64,000 bases of DNA, taken from assembly GCA_028275925.1 (NCBI GenBank), contig JAPWTS010000001.1, positions 37,473 to 101,472 of the forward strand, written 5' to 3'. Under the pieces are notes generated by a model that saw only the letters and a list, made by a program, of their open reading frames with translations, was not told the DNA's origin and did no database searches. How positions within the stretch are numbered: position 1 is the first letter of the stretch; each line of letters starts with the position of its first letter. Shown here in pieces: positions 17,642 through 24,928 of the stretch. This stretch comes from Thermofilales archaeon (GTDB lineage Archaea; Thermoproteota; Thermoprotei; Thermofilales; Thermofilaceae). A program made the translations under genes and the position numbers.

Positions 17642-18240
17642 GCCCTCTCCACCTCCCCCGCATCGACCTCGGTCCTCCACAGCACGGTGAGAGGGTCGGC
17701 GAGGTCCCGCTCCTCCACCGTTAGAACGCTCTCGCTGACGGACGTGCGCAGGAGGCGGGGCCTCAACCGCCTCAGGTAGCGCAGCGCGAGCGGCCCCCCC
17801 GTCCTCGGATCCTCGCCGCACACGACGATGGCTTTCCCGCCGCGCTCGGCGAACTCTCGGAGCAGTTCGATCTCCGTTAGCAGCATCCGCGCCACAACGC
17901 TCTCGCTGAGCGAGGCCCTGTAAGGTACGAGGTTCGCGAGCAGCTCATCCACCACGATGGACCTCACGGCTCCGCGCTTCACCAACCCGGTGGCCTTTAC
18001 CACTTCTAGCAGCTCGTCGTAGAAGGACAGCGCGCGCCGGGCCGTCACCCATGCCGGTAGCACCTCCAAGCGGGCGTGCCGGCCGGCCCCTACGTACAAG
18101 CAAGGGCTGAAACGCGAGCACGCGAGGAGCGCGAGGCGCGTCCTCAGCGTGCCGGGCCCCCCGTAGATGGCCAGAGCCCCCCGCTCCTCGAGCATCCTCG
18201 CGATCAGCTCGAGGAGACCCGCGAGACTCCCCCGGCGCAT
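17617..18240 (-). CDS. RadB/RecA-superfamily-like ATPase with degenerate P-loop
   Basis: A 207-residue protein that looks like a short RecA-superfamily (RadB/KaiC-type) domain: GALAIYGGPGTLRTRLALLA at the Walker A position, a hydrophobic strand ending in D at RSIVVDELLANLVPYR (Walker B-like), and GKAIVVCGEDPRTGGPLALR, which matches the segment before the second lobe of RadB. The P-loop is abnormal: where GxxGxGKT is expected it reads GGPGTLRTR, with no lysine. So nucleotide binding may be weak or lost, as in accessory recombinase paralogues. It overlaps the RNase H-fold gene by 25 nt and follows the membrane-protein gene by 6 nt, so these are one transcript. The family call is by motif order only. 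Confidence 0.6.
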   Translation of the reverse strand: MRRGSLAGLLELIARMLEERGALAIYGGPGTLRTRLALLACSRFSPCLYVGAGRHARLEVLPAWVTARRALSFYDELLEVVKATGLVKRGAVRSIVVDELLANLVPYRASLSESVVARMLLTEIELLREFAERGGKAIVVCGEDPRTGGPLALRYLRRLRPRLLRTSVSESVLTVEERDLADPLTVLWRTEVDAGEVERACARSLSS

Positions 18241-18246
18241 TCCCCG

Positions 18247-18618
18247 CTAGTAGCCCGTCTTCACGTAAGCGAGCGCGGCGACGAGGAGCGCCCCCACGAT
18301 CAGCAGGACAGTGCCCGAGAGGACTCGGTACCTGGCCGCCGCCCTCGAACCCCTAGCGGCGTTGTACAGGGTGTAGGACCCCAGAACCATCATCGCGTAC
18401 CCGAGGAAAACCAGCACCAGCTCCGTAACGTTCTGCAGGTTCTGGCTCGGCACAGGCCCGATCCTCGACATCGCGGCGAGGAACTGGTTGGGGTCGTGCG
18501 ACATCGTGTAAAGTATGTTGAACAAGCCGGATAGGAGGAGGAGCGCGGCCGCCACCGCCAGCGGCGCTAGGAGCTCCGGCCTCAGCAGCCTCTCCACCGC
18601 TTCAACGACCTTGGACAC
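18247..18618 (-). CDS. small membrane protein, three or four TM helices
   Basis: A 123-residue protein with hydrophobic segments at about residues 14-36 (LLAPLAVAAALLLLSGLFNIL), 66-86 (VLVFLGYAMMVLGSYTLY) and 98-117 (LSGTVLLIVGALLVAALAYV). The loop between the first two helices (MSHDPNQFLAAMSRIGP) is polar. No family is recognised. It precedes the RadB-like gene by 6 nt on the same strand. It could be an envelope or complex-assembly protein; nothing in the sequence decides. Confidence 0.7.
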   Translation of the reverse strand: MSKVVEAVERLLRPELLAPLAVAAALLLLSGLFNILYTMSHDPNQFLAAMSRIGPVPSQNLQNVTELVLVFLGYAMMVLGSYTLYNAARGSRAAARYRVLSGTVLLIVGALLVAALAYVKTGY

Positions 18619-18694
18619 GCGGTAGCTGCGCGCACTCCCCGATAAAAAGCTCTCGCGCCCAAGCCCGAAACCCAGCGGCTTCCAGAGCCTCGAG

Positions 18695-19549
18695 TCACGC
18701 CGCAGCAGCGAAAGCCAGCGTTCCCGTGAACATGGCGAGGAGCGTCGTTCGCCTCCCCTTCTCCGCCGTGGCTTTATCGCTGCGCAGGAGGAGGGTTGCG
18801 CTCACGTAGGCGAAGAGCGCGTCCGTCACGGAAACCAACGCCGTGTAAGCTAGGAGCGCGCTCTCCTTGACGAGCGCCAGAGCGGCGACGCTGAGGGAGA
18901 CGGCCGCCAGCAGCAGCGCGCTGGATAGCTTCGCCGCGTACGCGACGCCCTTCGTCGCGGCCACCGTGCGGACCCCCGCCCTAAGGTCCCCCTCTAAGTC
19001 GACGATCCCCTTCAGAACCTCCCTCCCTAGCGCCGCGAGGAAAGCCGTTAGAGTGAACAGGTAAGCTAGCAGCGGGATCCTCACCCCGCTCGCGACGGCC
19101 GCCCCGAAGAGGAAGGGCAGCGCGGTGTCCAGCGCCACCACCGCGTTGCCGGGGAAACCGGACTTCTTCAAGCGCGCGTTGTAAGCCATCCCGGTCAACA
19201 CCGCGAGCGCCGCTATCAGGAAAGGCGCGGGGCCCAGCGCGGCAGCGAGAGCGCCGCCCAGCGCCAGGGAAAAGGCTCCGAGAGCGATCGCCTCCCTCAA
19301 GCTGACCTCGCCTTTTACAAGAGGCCTATCGGGCGCGTTGACCCTGTCCTCTTCTAGGTTGAAGACGTCGTTGAACACGAAAAGCCCGACCTCGACCGCA
19401 ACGGTGACGGCAGCCGCAAGCGCTAAGCGGTACATCTCCACGCTGAACCAGCCGCCGGCGCCCACCGCGCAGCCAACCGCTGTGGCGAAAGCCGCCATCA
19501 CACCGTGCTCGATCCTCGCCAACCGGAGAAAGGCGCCGAGCTTCCCCAC
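18695..19549 (-). CDS. UbiA-family prenyltransferase, probable digeranylgeranylglyceryl phosphate synthase
   Basis: Integral-membrane prenyltransferase of 284 residues. In archaea the usual role of this family is to add the second geranylgeranyl chain to geranylgeranylglyceryl phosphate, the second ether bond of membrane lipids. The two Asp-rich motifs are FNDVFNLEEDRVNAPDRP (about residues 62-79) and IVDLEGDLRAGVRT (about 180-193), with about eight hydrophobic helices. GTG 19549 was chosen because a longer frame would run through the tRNA gene, and TTTTATTG lies about 28 nt upstream. Mevalonate kinase (21.6 kb) and the Tes-like enzyme (29.3 kb) serve the same lipid pathway. Menaquinone-type prenyltransferases are alternative assignments. 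Confidence 0.82.
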   Translation of the reverse strand: MGKLGAFLRLARIEHGVMAAFATAVGCAVGAGGWFSVEMYRLALAAAVTVAVEVGLFVFNDVFNLEEDRVNAPDRPLVKGEVSLREAIALGAFSLALGGALAAALGPAPFLIAALAVLTGMAYNARLKKSGFPGNAVVALDTALPFLFGAAVASGVRIPLLAYLFTLTAFLAALGREVLKGIVDLEGDLRAGVRTVAATKGVAYAAKLSSALLLAAVSLSVAALALVKESALLAYTALVSVTDALFAYVSATLLLRSDKATAEKGRRTTLLAMFTGTLAFAAAA

Positions 19550-19610
19550 GCGAAAGCCCGCGCGCGGGAACAATAAAAGCGCTGCGCAAATAGCGCGTTG
19601 CGCAGGAGCG

Positions 19611-19743
19611 TGGTGGGCCCGCCGGGATTCGAACCCGGGACCTCGGTGGGGGCGAATCCCCCTCTCCCGCGCTCCCAGCCACGTAGCGCCTGTAAGGCTT
19701 GCGCCCCCCGCGGGTGGGCGCCCCACCGCTAGGCTACGGGCCG
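19611..19743 (-). tRNA. tRNA-Pro(GGG), two probable introns, CCA encoded
   Basis: The 3' half is standard: T stem CCGGG/CCCGG around TTCGAAT, acceptor strand CGGGCCC, A73 and an encoded CCA. The 5' half gives CGGCCCG, U8, A9 and a D arm GCCT/GGGC. The anticodon loop CUGGGAG (anticodon GGG at 19676-19674) is flanked by GUGG and CCAC, but only after removing about 35 nt between positions 26 and 27 (19718-19684 approximately) and about 23 nt after position 37. This leaves a normal tRNA length. Two oddities remain: C1 opposite C72, and C27 opposite C43. Exact intron borders are uncertain. Anticodon identity is inferred from loop and stem fit. Confidence 0.62.
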
Positions 19744-20137
19744 GTCGCTTGCGCCCCCGCCGGGGTTAAAAGTTTTGCTAGGGGAGGGGCGGGCTTCCCG
19801 CGGGCTCGAGCAGCCTCCTTGTCACGGGTCCACCCCACCTCGGCTCTATCTTTCTCTTCTCGGCGAGCTCCCTCAGGGTGCTCCTCCACTCGAGAGAGTT
19901 CGGCGAGCTTCAGCACCGCGCGCGAGAGCCCTCCTCGACCTCTCCAGCAGCTCGTCGAGCATAGTTTGCACCGCGTCTGTGGTACCGCTTGCCCTCGGGC
20001 CCCGCCCCCCAGCCCTCGGGGGCTGGGGTGTGGCGCGCCGAGAGATTACAGCCCGCGATCGACGCGTGGAGCCCCAAGTCGCCATTCGCTTGAGCAGAAG
20101 AAAACAGTTTTTGGGCAGGCTTGCGCGCTCCTCCGCG
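19744..20137. other. intergenic region with tRNA promoter element, strong hairpin and a possible decayed ORF
   Basis: Nearly 400 nt without an intact gene. Next to tRNA-Pro it holds the tRNA upstream element (19762-19801). At about 20010-20030 CCCCAGCC and GGGGCTGGGG form a strong hairpin. On the minus strand between about 19960 and 19785 three reading frames in succession read like one small protein: MLDELLERSRRALAR, then AVLKLAELSRVE, then WRSTLRELAEKRKIEPRW and on to a stop at about 19788. That pattern suggests a small helical protein broken by two frameshifts, or chance. Confidence 0.4.
19762..19801 (-). promoter_or_regulatory. upstream promoter element of tRNA-Pro (copy 1 of a shared element)
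   Basis: On the minus strand this segment reads GAAGCCCGCCCCTCCCC, then AGCAAAACTTTTAACCCC, ending 18 nt before the tRNA. TTTTAACC is a good TATA box. The same text recurs upstream of tRNA-Gly (22681-22723), so it is a shared tRNA promoter rather than a chance match. Confidence 0.65.
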
Positions 20138-20431
20138 ATGGAGGTCGTCCACGAGCCTGAGCGGAGTAGGTTCGCTGTTCACCTGGCGCCCGGAGCCTAC
20201 GCTTTCCTCAGGTACGAGATCCGAGGGAAGACGGTGTACATCAAGACCGTGTACACTCCACCCGAATTCAGGGGGAGGGGGGTGGCGACCCGCTTGATGG
20301 AGACCGCGCTCAAGTGGGTCGAGGAGAATGGCTACAAGGTTGTCCCCGTGTGCAGCTTCGCGGCGAGCTTCTTCGAGAAGCACCCTGAGTGGCGCCGCCT
20401 GCTCGACGAGAGCGCGCTAGCGGAAGCTTAG
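20138..20431 (+). CDS. GNAT-fold N-acetyltransferase (YjdJ/COG2388-like)
   Basis: A 97-residue minimal GCN5-related acetyltransferase. Acetyl-CoA binding is indicated by FRGRGVATRLMETALKWVEE (R/Q-x-x-G-x-G/A form, residues 44-63), and VVPVCSFAASFFEKHPEWR (69-87) is characteristic of this short subfamily, with a cysteine at residue 72. Substrates of the subfamily are not established. ATG 20138 is the natural start; longer upstream readings are not conserved in character. Its 3' end overlaps the convergent thpR gene by 15 nt. Confidence 0.88.
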   Translation: MEVVHEPERSRFAVHLAPGAYAFLRYEIRGKTVYIKTVYTPPEFRGRGVATRLMETALKWVEENGYKVVPVCSFAASFFEKHPEWRRLLDESALAEA

Positions 20432-20932
20432 CCCGAGCACGGGCCTCACGCGGCCCGCTTCAGCCTCCATGAGGAGGAGCTCGCGGAGCTCTACGGTCTC
20501 GCTCACCGATCTGCTGGCTCTCACAGCCCGCGAAACGCTCCTGTACAGCTCGAGCGACGGTTTCAGCCTAGTGAAGGCGATGGAAACATGGGGCTTGAAG
20601 TCGCTGTACCTGTCGCGGTGCGCGCCGAGAGCTCTTAAGACCTCGGTTCGCAAGCGCTGGAGGGCGCCAACGCCCTCCGCGGTGGGCACCGCCGCCAGGT
20701 AGCGCGCCCTGCTCCTCGAGGGGAAGGCCTCGAGCCCCTTGAACGTCACCGTAAGCGGCCGGAGCGGGGGCAGCAACTCGAGCCTCTCGCGGAGCTCGCC
20801 GGCGCGCACGCGGTCGCCCAAGTACACGAGCGTGAGGTGCCTCTGCTCCGGCGGTATCGGGGTGAAACCCGGGGGAACGAACCTGTCGAACGCCCTGAGC
20901 GGAGCGAGGAAACCGACGAAGTACGTTGTCAC
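20417..20932 (-). CDS. thpR: RNA 2',3'-cyclic phosphodiesterase (2H family, ThpR/LigT-like)
   Basis: Member of the 2H phosphoesterase family, which opens 2',3'-cyclic phosphates at RNA ends, such as those made by tRNA-splicing endonuclease. The 171 residues have both catalytic histidine motifs, HLTLVYLGD (about residue 32) and HVSIAFTRL (about 120). The archaeal start MTTYFVGFLAPLRAFDRF is also typical. The start overlaps the stop of the gene at 20929 by 4 nt (ATGA), so the two are co-translated. A functional link with the tRNA introns in this window and endA at 38 kb is plausible inference. Confidence 0.93.
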   Translation of the reverse strand: MTTYFVGFLAPLRAFDRFVPPGFTPIPPEQRHLTLVYLGDRVRAGELRERLELLPPLRPLTVTFKGLEAFPSRSRARYLAAVPTAEGVGALQRLRTEVLRALGAHRDRYSDFKPHVSIAFTRLKPSLELYRSVSRAVRASRSVSETVELRELLLMEAEAGRVRPVLGLSFR

Positions 20933-21528
20933 CGAATCACCAAGGGGAGCAGCCTCTCTTTGACCAGCTCGATCAGCTCTTCATCCGTCAGCTTGGAGTA
21001 TGCCACCACGGAGAGGCGGTCGCTGACGCCGAGCAGAACCCCGCTCTCGTCCTCGAACACTGCGTACTTCACCTCGCTGAGCTGCGTGAGCTCCCTGTAA
21101 ACGTCGGTGTCCGAGACCGCGTCCCCCGTGAGCATCACCCTCCTCAACCCGGGCACCCTCACCATGCCGAAGACCACCAGCTTCACAACGCGCCCCTCGC
21201 AGAGCCCGCTGATCCTGCGAGATGGCACCTCGACCTCGCGCGCGTCGAGCCCCGCCGCCTCGGCTACCCCCGCTGCCACTCTGCGGGCGAGCTTTTTGCC
21301 GGCCGCCACGATCAGGTAGAGCTTCCCCTTGAAGCTGAACACCTCGAACACCACCGCGCGCCCGGCGAGCTCCGCAACGCCCCTCAGGCTCAGGCCGCCG
21401 CTCTCCGTCAAAGTAAGCTTAGCGCCGGCCGCCTCCGCGCCGGGCTTCAAGGCCTCGCGCAGCAGGGGCAGCTTGTCGGCCTCCCCCAGCTCGTAAACCT
21501 TGCAAGCGCTCGGCATCTCCTGCTCCAC
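20929..21528 (-). CDS. conserved hypothetical protein upstream of thpR
   Basis: A 199-residue soluble protein of unknown family. It alternates strands and helices: LTLTESGGLSLRGVAELAGR, VVFEVFSFKGKLYLIVAAG, then a second half with GRVVKLVVFGMVRVPGLRR and KYAVFEDESGVLLGVSDRLS. No catalytic motif is recognisable. It may start at GTG 21528 or ATG 21516; GTTTATTTAG on the minus strand near 21547 fits either. It is translationally coupled to thpR, which hints at RNA metabolism. Confidence 0.6.
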   Translation of the reverse strand: MEQEMPSACKVYELGEADKLPLLREALKPGAEAAGAKLTLTESGGLSLRGVAELAGRAVVFEVFSFKGKLYLIVAAGKKLARRVAAGVAEAAGLDAREVEVPSRRISGLCEGRVVKLVVFGMVRVPGLRRVMLTGDAVSDTDVYRELTQLSEVKYAVFEDESGVLLGVSDRLSVVAYSKLTDEELIELVKERLLPLVIR

Positions 21529-21606
21529 CTTCGATACGCGCTAAATAAACGCATCCGTCGAAAAGCGCGCCAGCAAGGCTTAAGCTCCACCCTTCTCGAA
21601 ACCCCC

Positions 21607-22563
21607 GTGAAAGCTTCCGCCAGCGCGCCGGGCAAGGTGATACTGGTCGGCGAGCACTTCGTCGTGGAGGGGAGCCCTGCTATCGCGGTCGCCGTGGACG
21701 TGAGAGCCCGCGCGACCGCCGAAGCGGCGGAGGGGGATCTCGTGACGATCTCTTCGCGCGAGCTGGGCGAAGCCTCGTTCGGACCCGGCGCCGGCGGGGG
21801 GCCGCTGTACCCGGTTTACGTGGCGGTCCAGGAGATCTTCAAGCGCGCCGGCCGGCGGGCGGGGCTCAGGCTAACAATCGAGTCCGACATACCCCCCGGC
21901 GCCGGCATGGGTTCCTCGGCCGCCGTGGCGGCGGCGGCTGCGGCGGCAACCGCCAGGCTACTCGGCCTGCCGCTGTCCCCCGATGAGATCGCGCAAGCCG
22001 CTCTAGCGGCCGAAACGATCGTCCACGGGAAGCCCAGCGGTATCGACCCCGCTGTGACATCGTACGGGGGCGCGATATACTTCAAGAGAGGCGCGAAGCC
22101 CGAGAGGATAAGCGCCGACTTCGGGCGCGTGCGCCTCGTACTCGCCGACAGCGGGATCCAGCGGTCGACGGGGGCGCTCGTCGCCAGAGTCCTCGAGACC
22201 AAGAGGAGGCACCCCGAGGTCCTCGAGCCGCTTTACAAGGCAGCGGCCAACCTGGCGGAGAAGGCGAGGAGCGCGCTCGAGAGGGGGGACTTCGCGACCG
22301 TGGGCGAGCTCATGAACATAAACCACGGGATGCTCAGCGCCCTAGGAGTCTCGAACGCGAAGCTCGAGGAGCTAGTGTACGCCGCGAGAGAAGCCGGGGC
22401 CCTAGGCGCGAAGATCACGGGGGCCGGGGGAGGGGGGATGATCGTGGCGCTCTGCTGGAGTGAGGACGCGGAGCGCGTAGCCCGAGCGCTGAGCGGCATC
22501 GCAGCGCGCACCATAGTAGCCCCAGTAAGCGAGAAGGGCGCGACCTCCACCCTAGAAGGCTAG
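21607..22563 (+). CDS. mvk: mevalonate kinase
   Basis: GHMP-family kinase that phosphorylates mevalonate, an early step towards isoprenoid chains of archaeal lipids. The 318 residues begin ASAPGKVILVGEHFVVEGSPA, carry the ATP-binding DIPPGAGMGSSAAVAAAAAA motif (about residues 97-116), HGKPSGIDPAVTSYGG (catalytic Asp region), and the C-terminal AKITGAGGGGMIVAL. GTG 21607 was selected because it immediately precedes the family N-terminus and CTTAAG lies about 27 nt upstream; the longer open frame is spurious. Its stop is 3 nt from the 3' end of the convergent tRNA-Gly gene. Confidence 0.96.
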   Translation: MKASASAPGKVILVGEHFVVEGSPAIAVAVDVRARATAEAAEGDLVTISSRELGEASFGPGAGGGPLYPVYVAVQEIFKRAGRRAGLRLTIESDIPPGAGMGSSAAVAAAAAAATARLLGLPLSPDEIAQAALAAETIVHGKPSGIDPAVTSYGGAIYFKRGAKPERISADFGRVRLVLADSGIQRSTGALVARVLETKRRHPEVLEPLYKAAANLAEKARSALERGDFATVGELMNINHGMLSALGVSNAKLEELVYAAREAGALGAKITGAGGGGMIVALCWSEDAERVARALSGIAARTIVAPVSEKGATSTLEG

Positions 22564-22565
22564 CG

Positions 22566-22662
<97 letters not shown>

Positions 22663-22680
22663 CGAGGTGAGGGGTCAAAG

Positions 22681-22723
22681 GGGGGTTAAAGGTTTTGCTG
22701 TGCAGGGAGGGGCGGGCTTCTCG
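22681..22723 (-). promoter_or_regulatory. upstream promoter element of tRNA-Gly (copy 2 of a shared element)
   Basis: On the minus strand: GAAGCCCGCCCCTCCC, a short variable stretch, then AGCAAAACCTTTAACCCC. It matches copy 1 upstream of tRNA-Pro over about 35 positions, with one substitution in the TATA block and a few inserted bases. Confidence 0.65.
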
Positions 22724-22791
22724 CAAGCTTTAGTCAGCCGCGCGGTAACCGCCCAGCGGGGTAACCGCTTGACGAGGGGGTGCTCGGGAGG

Positions 22792-22927
22792 TGGTGCCGG
22801 GGCCGGGATTTGAACCCGGGTTAACCGGATTTTAGGCCCGCCGGGCATCCTATCCCCGGGCCGGACGATTATGAGTTTCGCCCGCAGCGCGCGTCCGGCG
22901 CCCTCGACCAGGCTAGGCGACCCCGGC
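22792..22927 (-). tRNA. elongator tRNA-Met(CAU) with two introns, CCA encoded
   Basis: Acceptor GCCGGGG/CCCCGGC with A73 and CCA, D stem GCCT/GGGC, T arm CCGGG-TTCAAAT-CCCGG and variable loop TTAAC are clear. The anticodon stem CCGGA/UCCGG only closes on a proper loop if two segments are removed: about 18 nt after C32 (22892-22875) and about 39 nt at the canonical 37/38 site (22869-22831). The result, CCGGA-CUCAUAA-UCCGG, is the classic archaeal elongator Met arm. The first intron is at a non-canonical place, as known in Thermoproteales-type archaea. G1-C72 and absence of A1-U72 argue against initiator tRNA. Borders may shift by one base. Confidence 0.85.
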
Positions 22928-23117
22928 TCGGCCGTAAAGCGGGTTGCCCCCTTTAAACCCTTCGCTGCGCGGCGTCGCTCAGCCGCGCGGATGGTGGGGT
23001 CGGTTTAACTAGGTTCAATCACGTGCTCATCTGACCCTCTTCTCTTCATCCCTCGCGATCCTGCGAGCCAGTGCAATTAAGCTTTCACCGCGCGGCCGCT
23101 CCGCGCGCTTCGGCCAG

Positions 23118-24335
23118 CTAGAGCTCGACTCGCGCCACTTGCGAGAGCACTTTCTCGCGGAGCTTCTGGGGCGGCTCAGGCTCCGCCTTCAGAACCCCTT
23201 TCTCCATGACCTTCTCCAGGAGCGGTTGCATGGGCTTGCCGCACTTCGGGCAGCTGGGCCGCGGCTCTCCCGCCAGCGTCACCAGGTCTGTGAGGCAGTC
23301 CCAGCACCGGTAGACCTGCTTCCGCCCGCTCAGCTTCCCCCTTTTGGCGATGGGTTTCCACTCGCCGTCCACCTTCACGGCTACGATGTCCATCGCGTAG
23401 TCGATGAAGGGCGCGTTGGCTATCGCCGACCCCACGCCGAACACGTCGGCGCCGGCTTCGGCGAGCTTTGGTATAGTGTATTCGTCGAGCCCGCCTGAGA
23501 CTACGATTCGCACGCCTCTAAAGCCGGCCGCCTCGAGCTTCCACTTGACCTCCCTGACGATCGCCGCCATGTCGCCCCTCCTGCTGCCGGGGGTGTCCAG
23601 CCTGACCCCCCACAGCTTGCTCCCGAGGAGCTTTGCCGCGGCCATCGACTCCTCCACTTCGTCCCAGAAGGTGTCAGCGAGCACTACGCGCGGGATCCCG
23701 GGCTCCACGTGCTTGTCGAAAGCCAGCCAAGCCAGCGTGTGGTCCCCTTTGACAGCCCTGAAGACGATCATGAGGCTGTGGGGCATGGTGCCGGAGGGGG
23801 TTATGCCGAGCAGCTCAGCTCCCTTGACGCACGACACGCCGTCGCAGCCGCCGACGTACGCGTAGTAGTCCACGAAGGGGGCTATGGCGGGGTGGGTTCG
23901 GCGCGCGCCGAAGGACAGGACGAGCTTGTTGCCCGCGGCTTTTTTGACGCGCGCGGCCTTCGTGGCCACCCCGGACGCGGCGGCTAGGAAGCCTAGGAGC
24001 GCGGTCTCGTAGAGCGCGAACTCGCCGTACGGGCCTTCGATCGCCATCACGGGTATCCTGTAGCCCCTCGCGTCGTTCTGGCGCACCAGCGTTCCTTCGG
24101 GCAGCGAGTAGACGTCGACGCCCTTGCCCTCCAGCAGCTTGAGAACCTCCCTCAAGCCGGCGTACACAGCCCAGCCGTAGCCGCTGGGGAGCGCGCTGAT
24201 CGTGATTTCAGCGTGAACTTCAACGCGATCGAGCCCCTCGCCTTTCAGCACCTTCAGCGTCCGCTCGAAGTACACGTCCGTGGTTCTCGCGCCCCTCACG
24301 TCTTCCGGCGTCGCCCACAGGAAGGGCTCTTCCAT
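23118..24335 (-). CDS. pncB: nicotinate phosphoribosyltransferase with C-terminal zinc ribbon
   Basis: NAD salvage enzyme joining nicotinate to PRPP. The 405 residues fit the archaeal NAPRTase family: TTDVYFERTLKVLKGEGLD at the N-terminus, LSFGARRTHPAIAPFVDYYA, GTMPHSLMIVFRA, ADTFWDEVEES, LWGVRLDTPGSRRGD and IVVSGGLDEYTIPKLAEAGAD with GVGSAI for phosphate binding. The C-terminus carries an extra zinc-ribbon-like module (CWDCLTDLVTLAG...CPKCGKPMQPLL), often seen in archaeal members. It is monocistronic or follows the ArsR-like gene. Confidence 0.95.
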   Translation of the reverse strand: MEEPFLWATPEDVRGARTTDVYFERTLKVLKGEGLDRVEVHAEITISALPSGYGWAVYAGLREVLKLLEGKGVDVYSLPEGTLVRQNDARGYRIPVMAIEGPYGEFALYETALLGFLAAASGVATKAARVKKAAGNKLVLSFGARRTHPAIAPFVDYYAYVGGCDGVSCVKGAELLGITPSGTMPHSLMIVFRAVKGDHTLAWLAFDKHVEPGIPRVVLADTFWDEVEESMAAAKLLGSKLWGVRLDTPGSRRGDMAAIVREVKWKLEAAGFRGVRIVVSGGLDEYTIPKLAEAGADVFGVGSAIANAPFIDYAMDIVAVKVDGEWKPIAKRGKLSGRKQVYRCWDCLTDLVTLAGEPRPSCPKCGKPMQPLLEKVMEKGVLKAEPEPPQKLREKVLSQVARVEL

Positions 24336-24382
24336 CGTCGCGCCTCACGGACGAGGATTCTTGGGTTTTTCGCGCTGCTCGA

Positions 24383-24664
24383 TCAAGTGGCACCCGGCGA
24401 ATCGAACCCCGCGCCGGCCGCGCGCGTTCCGCGGAGGAAGCTTTGGTTCAGGTAGAGCAGCACCCTCCTACCGTTCCGCTCCTCCCTGACCAACCCCAGG
24501 CGCTGGAGTATGAGCAGGTGCCCCGAGAGGGTGCCCGCTCCCACCCCAAGCTCGCGCGCGAGCTGCCTGATGCTAATCCCTGGGTTCTCCATCAGTATCA
24601 GCACGATCCTCCTCCTGATCGGGTTGCTGAGCGCTTCTCTAACGCTCAGTATCTTGCTCGGCAC
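24383..24664 (-). CDS. ArsR-type winged helix-turn-helix regulator
   Basis: A 93-residue DNA-binding protein. Residues 8-70 form a wHTH of the ArsR kind: SVREALSNPIRRRIVLILME, then ISIRQLARELGVGAGTLSGH as the HTH, then LILQRLGLVREERNGRRVLL as the wing. No metal-binding cysteine motif is present. GATATATGG lies about 26 nt upstream of its GTG start, so it is likely leaderless. The last 16 residues (GTRAAGAGFDSPGAT) come from DNA resembling a tRNA 3' end (see findings). Targets are unknown; the AT-rich region on its right is an obvious candidate. Confidence 0.85.
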   Translation of the reverse strand: MPSKILSVREALSNPIRRRIVLILMENPGISIRQLARELGVGAGTLSGHLLILQRLGLVREERNGRRVLLYLNQSFLRGTRAAGAGFDSPGAT

Positions 24665-24896
24665 CGGGGGAGCGCGCGCACGCGCGCCATATATCCTTTA
24701 CGCGCTAACGCGCCTCTTCTTCAGCTTAAAGTTTTAGCGCTGGCACGTGGTTATTCTCTTTCCGCGTTCTCTGCCATCTCCACATCCTTCGTCTGCCTAG
24801 TTCTGCAAGGGTATTCTCTGTAGCTGAGAATATTCTTTATCTTTTCTCTAACTTTCTGGTTCAAAAAATTTTCTTTCGGTCTACTCTGGGAAAAGA
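24665..24896. promoter_or_regulatory. AT-rich control region between arsR-like gene and RNA candidate
   Basis: No gene is seen. The left end holds the arsR-like promoter. From about 24720 the plus strand becomes T-rich, with TATTCTCT twice (near 24752 and 24811) and the palindrome AGAATATTCT near 24825. The repeats and palindrome could be regulator-binding sites for the promoter at 24897 or for the neighbouring regulator; this is inference. Confidence 0.4.
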
Positions 24897-24904
24897 TTTT
24901 AAAA
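24897..24904 (+). promoter_or_regulatory. strong TATA box in front of RNA candidate
   Basis: TTTTAAAA preceded by GGAAAAGA (BRE-like purines) on the plus strand. Initiation about 25 nt downstream would fall near 24929, exactly where the GC-rich folded region begins. Confidence 0.65.
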
Positions 24905-24928
24905 GCCCCCTGCCTTACTTTTCAGCCC

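Noticed and set aside
17642..17821. Longer start for the RNase H-fold protein
   Set aside because: The added residues lie in the shadow of the RadB-like gene and are compositionally biased (Gly, Pro, Arg); GTG 17641 gives a normal coupled overlap.
19550..19726. Upstream start for the UbiA-type prenyltransferase
   Set aside because: It would translate through the tRNA-Pro gene; a TATA-like box fits GTG 19549.
20926..21606. Long N-terminal extension of mevalonate kinase
   Set aside because: The upstream open frame is a shadow of the minus-strand gene at 20929-21528; the kinase family begins at the GTG at 21607.
22792..22927. Class II tRNA (Leu or Ser) because of long GC-rich inserts
   Set aside because: The variable loop next to the T arm is five bases and the inserts leave a perfect Met anticodon arm when removed, so they are introns and not a long variable arm.
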